Below are positions 31,065 through 39,138 of a stretch of DNA of 46,553 nucleotides, one piece after another (position 1 is the stretch's first letter; every line of letters starts with the position of its first letter). Below the pieces are notes generated by a model that saw only the letters and a list, made by a program, of their open reading frames with translations, was not told where the DNA came from and made no database searches. The translations under genes and the position numbers were made by a program. Source of the stretch: Polaromonas sp. (lineage in GTDB: Bacteria; Pseudomonadota; Gammaproteobacteria; Burkholderiales; Burkholderiaceae_C); contig JAAFJF010000022.1 of NCBI GenBank assembly GCA_013298815.1, positions 1 to 46,553 on the forward strand. The letters run 5' to 3'.

Positions 31065-33062
31065 TTAACTACCTAGGGTTTCAATTTCTAGGCTAGGCCG
31101 CATCACAACAAGTTTGTCCATCAGTTTGAGCTGCGACTCGAAAGCGGCCAGTCGATTCGCATAGGGTTCCAGCAGACTCTGCTCCGCTATAACCTCGATA
31201 CCAAGCCAGTTGGCAAATTTCTGTTTAGGCACTTCACCATGTTCAACCAGTTCTTGCGTAATCCGCATAAAGATTGTGCTATTCGACTTTAGAAGTTCTG
31301 CTGCGCGGGCGTATTGCTCTACCAGCAGAGCCTCAATGGCCGTATTTGTTGGTTCTATCTCGGTGTTAAGGTGGTCATCGCTGTTTGGGGTGATGTCTGT
31401 CCGACTCAATCGTTTTCCAAAACCGTATTGGCGTACAAACTGCGCAGCTATTGCCGTAGCCTTTTTGTAATCATTTTTGGCCCCGGTCGTACACGCATCG
31501 TCGCCGAAGACCATAGCCTCAGCTACGCGGCCACCTAACCCGACGCAAATTCGGTCCAAACAGTTTTGTCGTGACACGACGCGCATCTTGATAAAGCTGG
31601 CGTACCCACCTTCAAAAGATGCTGCGTTAATTTTTAACTCTTGTGGCGGCTGTCGAAACAGCAAACCATAAAGCAGGCCATGCCCAGCTTCGTGCACAGC
31701 CAACAAGGCGCGGAAATCGCGGTCGGTACGTTGTTTCAGTTGGTTGAGCTCGAACCTGACAGGATAAGACATGGTGTGGTCGCGGAATTGCACAAGCAGG
31801 TGTTTCTTGGCGTGGTCTAAAGACACGACAGGTCTATCCTGTGCTGTGGCACCGTGCTCAATAGCCCACAGCGTAGCGTTCACCAAAGGCGCGCTCAAAA
31901 TTGCATGAATGGATGAAAACAACGGGCGCGTTCCTTGCGACGGAAACACGGCATTGCTATAGATTTCAGATCGCACCTGTGGGTCGATTTCGAACTGCAA
32001 TTGGGACGACCGTGCAATGTCTCGCACATAGATGTCGCAGGTGTTGTCAATCAGCTTCTGGTAGGTGGCCCGACTGAAGCTCGGGTAAATCACATGGTTG
32101 TTACCCAAGCGAGCAATTTGCTCGGGCTTGAATCGTTCGATCAAGGCCTTTTTTACGTCAATGATCGAGAGCTTTTTAGTCAGTGCATGAAAAATATCTG
32201 CATCCGTGTCACAGTCTTGCACGCTTTTTGCCGTGTCTTCATACATTTCGTCCAGATTACCAGAGACAAAAATCAGCAGCTTGCTGTAATCGGTTTCCCA
32301 GGCTGACGCCTGTTTACGAAAGGCGTTCAGACGAGTCTGAATCTGGTCAGGAGTCCAGCTCATGATGTCCATCAGCGGCATCTTGAGTTTCAGGCATTTT
32401 TTTAGCTGCTGAGCCTCATAGGGTTTCAGCTTGAAGGTTTGGGGAATTTTGCCTTTTTCACTGTCATCGCTTTTCTCTCGTTCTTGGTCGTAGTGCGAAT
32501 CGGCCAGCGAATATTCAATGTCACTCATGAAAGACAAGGCTGGGGCCAGGCGACCATCAGATAACAGTGTCCACACGTCCTGATAGCGCTCGACTTTTAA
32601 GTCTTCACCTTTGAGTCCAACTGTGCGAAACCTTTGGAACTCATCCAACACCAGAACGCCGGGGTCGCCTTCCTTTATTCCAGAGTCCGACAACATCCGT
32701 GAAATACTGCTGGAGCGGTAGCTGGAGCCGTTGCTAAAGCCATCCATCTGCACCTCAACAAAACGGTCATAAAACCCTAGTTTTTGGGAGATTGAGCGCG
32801 TGAGCTGTGTCTTTCCGGTTCCGGTCAGTCCCCACAGGCAGATGATGACCGGGCGGTTGATGAGTTCTGGAAGCACATACCAGGCACGCATCGATTCGAT
32901 GACACGGTCAATCACCTCATCAATGCCAAAGAGTTCCGTTTTTAACTCGGCGGCTAGTTGCACTAGATGCTCGCTGCGTTCGGAAATGTGAGCGTGCAGA
33001 GCGTCTTGCCCTTCTTGCACATTTATTGACACTGTTTTTTTGTTGTCGACCTGGTTGACCAT
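31065..33062 (-). CDS. Clp-type AAA+ unfoldase fused to an FtsH-type M41 zinc peptidase
   Basis: A 665-aa ATP-dependent protease of unusual build. Residues about 40-400 are an AAA+ module: Walker A LWGLTGTGKTQLTRSI (Lys84), Walker B GVLVLDEFQRF, RFKPEQIARLGNNHVIYPSF and a sensor-2 segment QGTRPLFSSIHAILSAPLVN. These resemble the second ATPase domain of ClpB/ClpA rather than the ATPase of FtsH. Residues about 450-640 are an M41 peptidase: zinc motif HEAGH (His457, Glu458, His461), GLGGRVAEAMVFG and TTGAKNDYKKATAIA with the third ligand Asp531. No membrane segment is present, so unlike FtsH it should be soluble. GAGAGG precedes the ATG. The substrate is unknown; the neighbouring FtsZ-like gene is an obvious candidate. 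Confidence 0.88.
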   Translation of the reverse strand: MVNQVDNKKTVSINVQEGQDALHAHISERSEHLVQLAAELKTELFGIDEVIDRVIESMRAWYVLPELINRPVIICLWGLTGTGKTQLTRSISQKLGFYDRFVEVQMDGFSNGSSYRSSSISRMLSDSGIKEGDPGVLVLDEFQRFRTVGLKGEDLKVERYQDVWTLLSDGRLAPALSFMSDIEYSLADSHYDQEREKSDDSEKGKIPQTFKLKPYEAQQLKKCLKLKMPLMDIMSWTPDQIQTRLNAFRKQASAWETDYSKLLIFVSGNLDEMYEDTAKSVQDCDTDADIFHALTKKLSIIDVKKALIERFKPEQIARLGNNHVIYPSFSRATYQKLIDNTCDIYVRDIARSSQLQFEIDPQVRSEIYSNAVFPSQGTRPLFSSIHAILSAPLVNATLWAIEHGATAQDRPVVSLDHAKKHLLVQFRDHTMSYPVRFELNQLKQRTDRDFRALLAVHEAGHGLLYGLLFRQPPQELKINAASFEGGYASFIKMRVVSRQNCLDRICVGLGGRVAEAMVFGDDACTTGAKNDYKKATAIAAQFVRQYGFGKRLSRTDITPNSDDHLNTEIEPTNTAIEALLVEQYARAAELLKSNSTIFMRITQELVEHGEVPKQKFANWLGIEVIAEQSLLEPYANRLAAFESQLKLMDKLVVMRPSLEIETLGS

Positions 33063-33075
33063 TTGAACCTCTCAA

Positions 33076-33115
33076 TGTTGAATAGTGCTTCAATTATGTT
33101 GAGTGGTGCGTCAAT
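33076..33115. promoter_or_regulatory. Tandem operator upstream of the AAA+/M41 gene
   Basis: TGTTGAATAGTGCTTCAAT (33076-33094) and TGTTGAGTGGTGCGTCAAT (33097-33115) are direct repeats with 3 differences. Their starts are 21 bp apart, two helical turns. Each is itself symmetric (TTGA-N8-TCAA). They lie 14-53 bp upstream of the protease start, so they probably bind a dimeric regulator on one face of the DNA. Confidence 0.6.
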
Positions 33116-33173
33116 CTGTGACGTATAAATCTGAGTGTTTCATCGACAACACAATCACCGACAAATCATCTGT

Positions 33174-33365
33174 TCATCCGGCACAGCGAGCAGTTTTGTA
33201 GTCATTTGCCTTCCAAAATCTACCAATCCTAAAGCACAAAATATTAGTGCTAGCAAGTATTTGAAGTAGAGAAAGTAGCTCGGCAACTCGCGCATCTGAA
33301 GCATCCGCCAACTGATTAAAGAACCATAGTGTCGCTGCGGCTGCGCGTAAAACGCCTGAATCCAT
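33174..33365 (-). CDS. Possible small protein between protease and FtsZ-like genes
   Basis: A 63-aa frame (MDSGVLRAAAATLWFFNQLA, then DASDARVAELLSLLQILAST). It is predicted mostly helical, with an amphipathic or weakly hydrophobic middle and a basic end. No family is recognised, and the ribosome site (AGGT right before ATG) is poor. The reading is uncertain. It would be transcribed toward the protease gene. Confidence 0.3.
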   Translation of the reverse strand: MDSGVLRAAAATLWFFNQLADASDARVAELLSLLQILASTNILCFRIGRFWKANDYKTARCAG

Positions 33366-33390
33366 ACCTGCGACGCGTTTTGTCGCAGGT
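33366..33390. promoter_or_regulatory. Hairpin upstream of the FtsZ-like gene
   Basis: ACCTGCGAC, a 7-base loop, then GTCGCAGGT: a perfect 9-bp stem 40 bp upstream of the FtsZ-like start. It has no T-run; an operator or an RNA structure in the leader is more likely than a terminator. Apart from this, the tandem operator and the doubtful 63-aa frame, the 368-bp gap 33063-33430 shows nothing I can identify. Confidence 0.45.
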
Positions 33391-33430
33391 TGGCGTCATA
33401 GTTCGGTGATTAAAACAATGGAGTATCAAG

Positions 33431-34462
33431 ATGACTGATCGACGTCTTTTCATTCAATCATTTATATCCGCATTGACAGCGTTGTCCCTGCCATCAACTT
33501 CACGGGCTTCGTCTACTATCCAAACGCCACTGGAGAATCCCCGCGCAAATTTCACGATTATTGGGGTTGGCGGCGCAGGTGGAAAGACTGTTCGTCACAT
33601 GTGTGCCTGCGGGGTACAAGGCATCAAGCTCATATGCGCTGACAGCGATGCTAGTAGACTCCATCACAATGGTGCTCACAAAACTATCCTATTGGGTGGA
33701 GGTATATATATCCCAAGGCCTGCAAAAAGTTGCATGGCAGCTAGATATGATGAGGCTGAAATTCGATCTGCAATTGAAGGGACAGATATGCTTTTTGTCA
33801 CCACGAATTTGGGGTGCGGCACTGGGAGTGGTGCCGCACCTGTGATTGCTCGCATAGCCAAAAACATGGGCATTATGACCGTAGGGGTCGTCACTATGCC
33901 TTTCGCTTGGGAAAGTGTCCATCGCAATAAATTCGCCATGCCCGCTTTAAATGAACTTGAAGCCAACGTAGACTCCTTGATCGTATCGGATCCCGAAAAA
34001 CTGGAGGAAAATTTATTAAGTATTTCGACTATGGAAGACATTGTTCACCACGGCAATGACCTATTGAGCAATGCCATCAACGGGATTATTCAAGTTGTTA
34101 ACTCGCCCAGTTGTGTCAGTATTGGATTTGTAGATCTTCGGGACAGTATGAGTACTCCCGGAAAAACATCGATCGGCAGTGCAGTTGCCCGTGGCCCAGA
34201 CCGTGCTCGACTGGCGGCCGAACAAGCTTTGACTTGTCCATTCTTCAACGGAACTCATTTATCTGAAGCCAAAGGCGCATTGGTGCTGATTGCCGCTTCC
34301 AAGGGATCCTTGAGATTCTCAGAAATAAAGCTGGCTATGAACGCCATCCGTCCCAATATCTCGATGGACACGCCTGTTCTTTATGGCACGCTGGACGACG
34401 AACGCCTGGGCGACAAACTAAAAGTTACCGTTGTGGCTACTGGATTGACTTCGGGCATCTGA
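33431..34462 (+). CDS. FtsZ-like tubulin-family GTPase with Tat-like leader and altered T7 loop
   Basis: A 343-aa FtsZ homologue. GTP-binding motifs are IGVGGAGGKTVRHM (T1), the tubulin signature NLGCGTGSGAAPVIARIAK (126-144), VGVVTMPF and GNDLLSNAINGIIQVV. Against E. coli FtsZ INVDFADVRTVM, this protein has VSIGFVDLRDSM, so two of the three T7-loop residues are changed (Asn207 to Ser230, Asp209 to Gly232) and only the last Asp (Asp235) remains. GTP hydrolysis should be weak or lost. It begins with DRRLFIQSFISALTALSLPS, a Tat-like or hydrophobic leader foreign to FtsZ. It also lacks the C-terminal linker and the conserved tail that binds FtsA/ZipA. GGAG precedes the ATG. Confidence 0.88.
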   Translation: MTDRRLFIQSFISALTALSLPSTSRASSTIQTPLENPRANFTIIGVGGAGGKTVRHMCACGVQGIKLICADSDASRLHHNGAHKTILLGGGIYIPRPAKSCMAARYDEAEIRSAIEGTDMLFVTTNLGCGTGSGAAPVIARIAKNMGIMTVGVVTMPFAWESVHRNKFAMPALNELEANVDSLIVSDPEKLEENLLSISTMEDIVHHGNDLLSNAINGIIQVVNSPSCVSIGFVDLRDSMSTPGKTSIGSAVARGPDRARLAAEQALTCPFFNGTHLSEAKGALVLIAASKGSLRFSEIKLAMNAIRPNISMDTPVLYGTLDDERLGDKLKVTVVATGLTSGI

Positions 34463-34548
34463 TTGGTGGCGTTGGATCACTGCGGCGGGGCATAGAAGTG
34501 AGCTGATCTGCATAAATATCTGCGTTTAACAGTCCGACATCAAATCGA

Positions 34549-34884
34549 TCAGAAAGTCATACCTGTACCGCGTTGGCTAAAACTGCTAAAAGCAATGGTT
34601 CTGCACCCTTCCTGCATTTCATTTCCATCCCAAACCCAGCCGGTTGATTTTGTCCAGTAAGCTAAGTTTTCATGTTCCGCAGTTATACCAGCCAACATCT
34701 TTCGCACCCCAGATTCATCCTTGGCGGTGACAATCTCACCTTCCATCCCTTCAATCAATCCCACAGCGCGAGTGTAGTTAAAGGGTAAGCGCCTCTGTAT
34801 AAGTGAAATAGTTGAGTTTTTGGTTTCGAGAACTAGCTGTTTTGCGGTTTCGTAAAGCAAGTCTAGTCTAGCTGGACGTGGCAT
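34549..34884 (-). CDS. Free-standing FtsK gamma winged-helix protein
   Basis: A 111-aa protein whose residues about 8-65 (LLYETAKQLVLETKNSTISL, IQRRLPFNYTRAVGLIEGME, then GEIVTAKDESGVRKML) match the gamma domain of FtsK. In FtsK that domain reads KOPS sequences and activates XerD. The motor and membrane parts of FtsK are absent. The remaining about 45 residues (AYWTKSTGWVWDGNEMQEG) are unfamiliar. The start at 34884 has GGAG at 6 bases; the frame opens earlier at 34917. The gene converges with the FtsZ-like gene (86 bp between stops). It could modulate XerCD recombination or simply bind DNA as a regulator. Confidence 0.82.
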   Translation of the reverse strand: MPRPARLDLLYETAKQLVLETKNSTISLIQRRLPFNYTRAVGLIEGMEGEIVTAKDESGVRKMLAGITAEHENLAYWTKSTGWVWDGNEMQEGCRTIAFSSFSQRGTGMTF

Positions 34885-35031
34885 ATATTTCTCCAAGTTA
34901 ACTTTGTCGATCCACATCTTTCCGCGCTATGTAAAGGAAGCCACTCCATGAATCCAGGTTCATCACAGTGACATACATCAATATCTCTACCATTTAGTAA
35001 TTTGGATTAATCAAACACTAACACACCGCCC

Positions 35032-37407
35032 TTAAAGCCCAGTACTGACCAAGGCTTTTAGCAGCTTGGCCCCTTGTACTATGCGGTCACTCATGTCCAC
35101 GCTATTGTGTTGACCCACTGCGTAGACCCATTCGTTCGGATCGGTTGGACAGTTCTGAATGCCGTATTTCCCTACAATCTGTGCATAGGCGGTCAGCTGA
35201 GTAAGGTCAAGTGATGTTGTCTCAATCTGCCATCCATCGATGGCACACCGAATTTTCAATCCACTTGTTTGTAGAACCAAAAAGCGTGCATTGTCTTCAT
35301 AGCCGGGAAAGCAGCGTGGCCAGCCCGGATTGCCAATGCGGTGCGGCTCTAATTGAGCCTCTTCCGCAAGAGCCATAAGGTAAGGGTCATAGTGGGCGCT
35401 ACGGTCGTCACAGGAGTCCCCTTTGAGCATGCACAACGAATATCCGGAACCTTGCGAAATGACATAACAACCCGATTCCCCGCACCTCATTGCTTCATAT
35501 TTCACGACATAGTAGCGCCAATCTTTTAGGGTGTTCGTATCATTCAGAAAAATATCGATGATATTTTGTAGTGATTTCCCATCTGCCATGTCATCAAGCA
35601 GTGCCATCAAAGCACTGGATGACGGATGTGGGATTTCGCCACTTCTTGCACGAAATAAGTTCTCCCAGGGTTCGTTATTTTTTGGAGCACCAAGGTACAT
35701 GAATTGATGCCCTGACGGGCGTAGTTTTAAACTGCGGCCGTAATTGCCCTTTGTCAATAGAGCCCCCGTGACTTGAGAGTAGGGATTCGCAAATAAAGCG
35801 TGAAATTGCTCAGCACGATTTTGAAATGCGGTGTTTGTTTGTGAAGGGGAAAGATCGAACACTGTCAAGCCACCGCGCAATAAGGAATGATCTTCCAAGC
35901 TATACATATCATCTGTCAATTCGGGATGGGCTAGCAGCAATGCTTGCTTAGCTTGCTCATTCACAACCTGCACCTGATTGAACGTAGAAACTGCGCCAAG
36001 GTAGTTATAAGCTATGATTTGCTCCACATCACCCAGTAACTTGGGCATGTTGTTGCGCTCCCCGGCTCGGATATCGTCGCTGGATGCCTCGATTAGGTTG
36101 CGGAGCAAACGCAGACTGTGGGCAAGGAGTTCCTTTGGAGTATTTTCAATAAATCCTAGTACCACACCATAAAAAAACAGCGTGTGCGCCAAAGACCAAA
36201 CACGTTTGCCGTAATGCTCACAGCAGGCATGAAACATATCTACTCCAATGTGCTGTTCGTCAAAGTCCCTGAAGTTGAACATACGCAATGGCGTGGGCGA
36301 CCCAGTATTTGATTTAGTGATGATTTGCTCGAACTCACTCTTGATGTTTTTTGGTTTTGTCTTTGTTATTGCAGTCGCATCTACCTCCATCCACACATCA
36401 AGCGCTTGCATCAACCATTCAAGATTAGCAGCAACTTGCGATTCTTCGGACTGAAACACTTTCGCGGCAAGATCATCATCGCGTTCTGATTGACTAAATG
36501 AAATGTTATTTTTCCATGCTAGTACTTCGAAAGCAAAACGGAAATAACGCATGAATTCTTCGTCTATCAAGTCTTTGTCACCACGATAGAGCCAGAATAA
36601 ATCTGACCACTCAGTATCGATCTTGCACGAAAATTCATCTACTTTGTCAATAGCGATGGATGCATTTTTTCTCAATAACTCCTCGAAATCTGCTTTGAAA
36701 TTTTCAAATTCAGTCAGTGGTCTGCCCCTTGAATTCATTTTGATGTAGAGCTTGTCGGTAAAACCAATGGCTTTCATGGGTAGCAAATGAAACCGAATGG
36801 CTGGGTTTTTCGTGTCAGTCAATCGATTCCATGCTGTATGTGCCTGAGAAGTTTTGCCAATATATTTACTGTGCAAAGCATCGAGCACCACCAGCATGGA
36901 TTGAATCGTAGGGTCGTGCCGCCAAGTAGGTAAGTAATCCGAATCATCTTTAAGCCATTCAGATAATTTAGTAAGAGTCATATCTGGACGACATTTCACC
37001 AAAAATTTGCAGAATGTCCTCGCACCTGGGCGCGTGGCATAGCTAAAAGCATGCCATGGTTGCTCGGCGATTTCGGTGCCATGCCACGCCAGGTAGCAAT
37101 GAACTAAAAACAAAGTTGTCAGACGTTGTTGACCATCAAGAGGAAAAAACTTACCGTTTTCAACATCACCAAATACAAAGTCAAGATCGATTCCTTCATT
37201 GCCATCTTCCAATGCGAAGCACAAATCTGCTATGAAACGCTCCCGAATGAGACGAACCCGATCGTTCATTCGTCCTTGGGCATAGTCACGTTGAATCAGC
37301 GGGATTTCAATCTCGTGAATTTTCACTCCGTTGATGGTTTTGCCAAAAAACTGGACAAAACTTGTATGAACCGAAGTTTCGGTAAGTGTCATTGATACAG
37401 AATTCAT
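35032..37407 (-). CDS. DUF262 protein, large (defence-type)
   Basis: A 791-aa protein with an N-terminal DUF262 (ParB/sulfiredoxin-like NTPase) domain: IPLIQRDYAQGRMNDRVRLI at about 36-55, LDGQQRLTTLFLVHCYLAWH at about 90-110 and IKMNSRGRPLTEFENFKADF near 230. The long C-terminal part contains DWRYYVVKYEAMRCGESGCY and other segments seen in large DUF262 proteins, but I see no HNH motif. GmrS-type DUF262 proteins bind and hydrolyse nucleotides in modification-dependent restriction. AGAGGG before the ATG overlaps the stop of the preceding DUF262 gene, so the two are translated together. Confidence 0.82.
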   Translation of the reverse strand: MNSVSMTLTETSVHTSFVQFFGKTINGVKIHEIEIPLIQRDYAQGRMNDRVRLIRERFIADLCFALEDGNEGIDLDFVFGDVENGKFFPLDGQQRLTTLFLVHCYLAWHGTEIAEQPWHAFSYATRPGARTFCKFLVKCRPDMTLTKLSEWLKDDSDYLPTWRHDPTIQSMLVVLDALHSKYIGKTSQAHTAWNRLTDTKNPAIRFHLLPMKAIGFTDKLYIKMNSRGRPLTEFENFKADFEELLRKNASIAIDKVDEFSCKIDTEWSDLFWLYRGDKDLIDEEFMRYFRFAFEVLAWKNNISFSQSERDDDLAAKVFQSEESQVAANLEWLMQALDVWMEVDATAITKTKPKNIKSEFEQIITKSNTGSPTPLRMFNFRDFDEQHIGVDMFHACCEHYGKRVWSLAHTLFFYGVVLGFIENTPKELLAHSLRLLRNLIEASSDDIRAGERNNMPKLLGDVEQIIAYNYLGAVSTFNQVQVVNEQAKQALLLAHPELTDDMYSLEDHSLLRGGLTVFDLSPSQTNTAFQNRAEQFHALFANPYSQVTGALLTKGNYGRSLKLRPSGHQFMYLGAPKNNEPWENLFRARSGEIPHPSSSALMALLDDMADGKSLQNIIDIFLNDTNTLKDWRYYVVKYEAMRCGESGCYVISQGSGYSLCMLKGDSCDDRSAHYDPYLMALAEEAQLEPHRIGNPGWPRCFPGYEDNARFLVLQTSGLKIRCAIDGWQIETTSLDLTQLTAYAQIVGKYGIQNCPTDPNEWVYAVGQHNSVDMSDRIVQGAKLLKALVSTGL

Positions 37408-37417
37408 AAAACCCTCT

Positions 37418-39136
37418 CTAGGTCAAATAATTGACCAGTTTTTCCTTGATTTCACCCAGATAGCTATTTTTATCTGCTTCGCCCCAGAAATGCGGTTGCA
37501 CCGCATCGGCACCAGCGTAGTACTTTAAAAATACGTTTCGCGTACAAACGGGGATGTATTCGCCAGCTCGATCCAGTTTCAGCACCATTTGCCGCTTGAC
37601 TTCAAACACTGCATTGCCTAAAGCCGCATTGTCGCCATGTGAAAGCAATGCTAAGTTGGAAATGGTGTGATCAGGTTCATCAGCGATTCCCTTTGGTTTG
37701 AGCGCCTTTTGCACTCTTGAACTAAGAGTATTGAAAGTTACGCCAAATCTTGGGGTATCAACGTGAGGAAGCTTAGCAACAATATCTTGTATTAATATGT
37801 CAATCACTGTTTCATTTTCCGAATTCTTTATCGTTTTCAGGGCATTTAAGTGTATTTCCAGCCAAGTTTTCCATTCCTCGGCTTTAGTCAGGCTTTGAGC
37901 GTTCTGTGCGTGAATATGCTCAAGTGACCAATCTTTACGAACGTGCTTTTCAAACGGGAAGCGCTCACGGCAGGTTTCCACATTGAACAGCAGCAGCAAG
38001 TTGAGTAATATTGGATACCGGTGTTTTGCGTTGTCGTATCGAAGAACATCATTTAAGTCACTGGATTTGACTTTCAAGACATTTTTAATTTCGGTAACAA
38101 GCAACTTCTCGAACATGCGTTTGTTTTGTTTTGAAGCCAGCTGATGCACTTCACCAAATGAACGTCCACTGACTACAAGAAAACCGATTTTGTTGTGCAG
38201 CTTCGGCTCTTCAAACCATCCCAAAATTTGCGCGTGCAGCGCCACCACTTTCTCCCAGAATTGGATGCATTGGGATTCAACTTCGCCGCGCAGGCTGTCA
38301 AAAGTATAATAGCGCGGTGGTATACCGATTGTGGGTTTATTCGCCAATGTGTCGAGTAACAGGCTTATTCGAGTAGAAAAATTCCCTTCCTTATCAGTAT
38401 TACCATGTCCCGCAACAAAAGCCCAAATTTCATCCCTTTGCAAATCCCGTTCAATACCATCCCACTGGGCGGCGACCTCTTTCTCGCGCCCAGCGTATTC
38501 TTTATCACTAGACACCTCAGATAGCAAAACGGCTTTGATTAGTTCAGCATCAGTAAGTGGAATACGGCCTCGGTTCAACCGAGTGAACAACGGGATAGAC
38601 TCAATATTGTCAGGAGTTTCATACCAAATAACTCGCACCGATGTGGAGAGGAATCTAAAAATCTCATCGATAAGGAATTGTCTATAGGCAATCCCAAGTT
38701 TATTCTCAAACCAATTTGCTATAGCCACGTTGGCTTGGTGGAGATGAAAATAATCGATGTTTTCTTTTGCTTGATCTGCATCCAGGGTTTGCAAATAGGC
38801 TTGACTTCCCGGACGGGTTTTATATTCAAGGGAGTAACGAATTTCCCCTTTTTTCATATAGTTCAAAATTAACCATAACGAAGTCAATCGCTGCTGACCA
38901 TCAATAAGTTCCCATTCGTCATCACTTCTGGGCTTGACTACAATGGGTTGTAAGCTGTAAGGTTTTCCATTGCTTTCCAGTATGTCATCGAGCAGGCGTG
39001 TCACATCGTCCACGTTCCATCTGAAACCGCGTTGGTATGCTGGAATGAAAAATTTTCCCTCGATTCCTTTCGTTGGTTGTTTCGTTTCGGGGCAAATCCC
39101 GAACCCTATTGTTTTGTGTTTCAATCGATAGGTCAT
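37418..39136 (-). CDS. DUF262 + DUF1524 (GmrSD-like) nuclease
   Basis: A 572-aa protein. The DUF262 domain shows FIPAYQRGFRWNVDDVTRLL (30-49), ELIDGQQRLTSLWLILNYMK (76-95) and FTRLNRGRIPLTDAELIKAV (about 184-203). The C-terminal DUF1524 nuclease has WSLEHIHAQNAQSL (403-416) with the His-containing EHIxxQN motif and, near the end, ISNLALLSHGDNAALGN. This is the combined architecture of GmrSD-type enzymes that cut modified DNA. The frame opens at 39211, but MTYRLKHKTIGFGI at 39136 follows the WYL gene stop by 2 bp and is the likely start. Confidence 0.85.
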   Translation of the reverse strand: MTYRLKHKTIGFGICPETKQPTKGIEGKFFIPAYQRGFRWNVDDVTRLLDDILESNGKPYSLQPIVVKPRSDDEWELIDGQQRLTSLWLILNYMKKGEIRYSLEYKTRPGSQAYLQTLDADQAKENIDYFHLHQANVAIANWFENKLGIAYRQFLIDEIFRFLSTSVRVIWYETPDNIESIPLFTRLNRGRIPLTDAELIKAVLLSEVSSDKEYAGREKEVAAQWDGIERDLQRDEIWAFVAGHGNTDKEGNFSTRISLLLDTLANKPTIGIPPRYYTFDSLRGEVESQCIQFWEKVVALHAQILGWFEEPKLHNKIGFLVVSGRSFGEVHQLASKQNKRMFEKLLVTEIKNVLKVKSSDLNDVLRYDNAKHRYPILLNLLLLFNVETCRERFPFEKHVRKDWSLEHIHAQNAQSLTKAEEWKTWLEIHLNALKTIKNSENETVIDILIQDIVAKLPHVDTPRFGVTFNTLSSRVQKALKPKGIADEPDHTISNLALLSHGDNAALGNAVFEVKRQMVLKLDRAGEYIPVCTRNVFLKYYAGADAVQPHFWGEADKNSYLGEIKEKLVNYLT

Positions 39137-39138
39137 AT

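Noticed and set aside
33095-33108. Similarity of TTATGTTGAGT to the XerD arm of dif
   Set aside because: The stretch is explained better by the tandem TGTTGA...TCAAT operators, and no XerC arm is found at the right distance.
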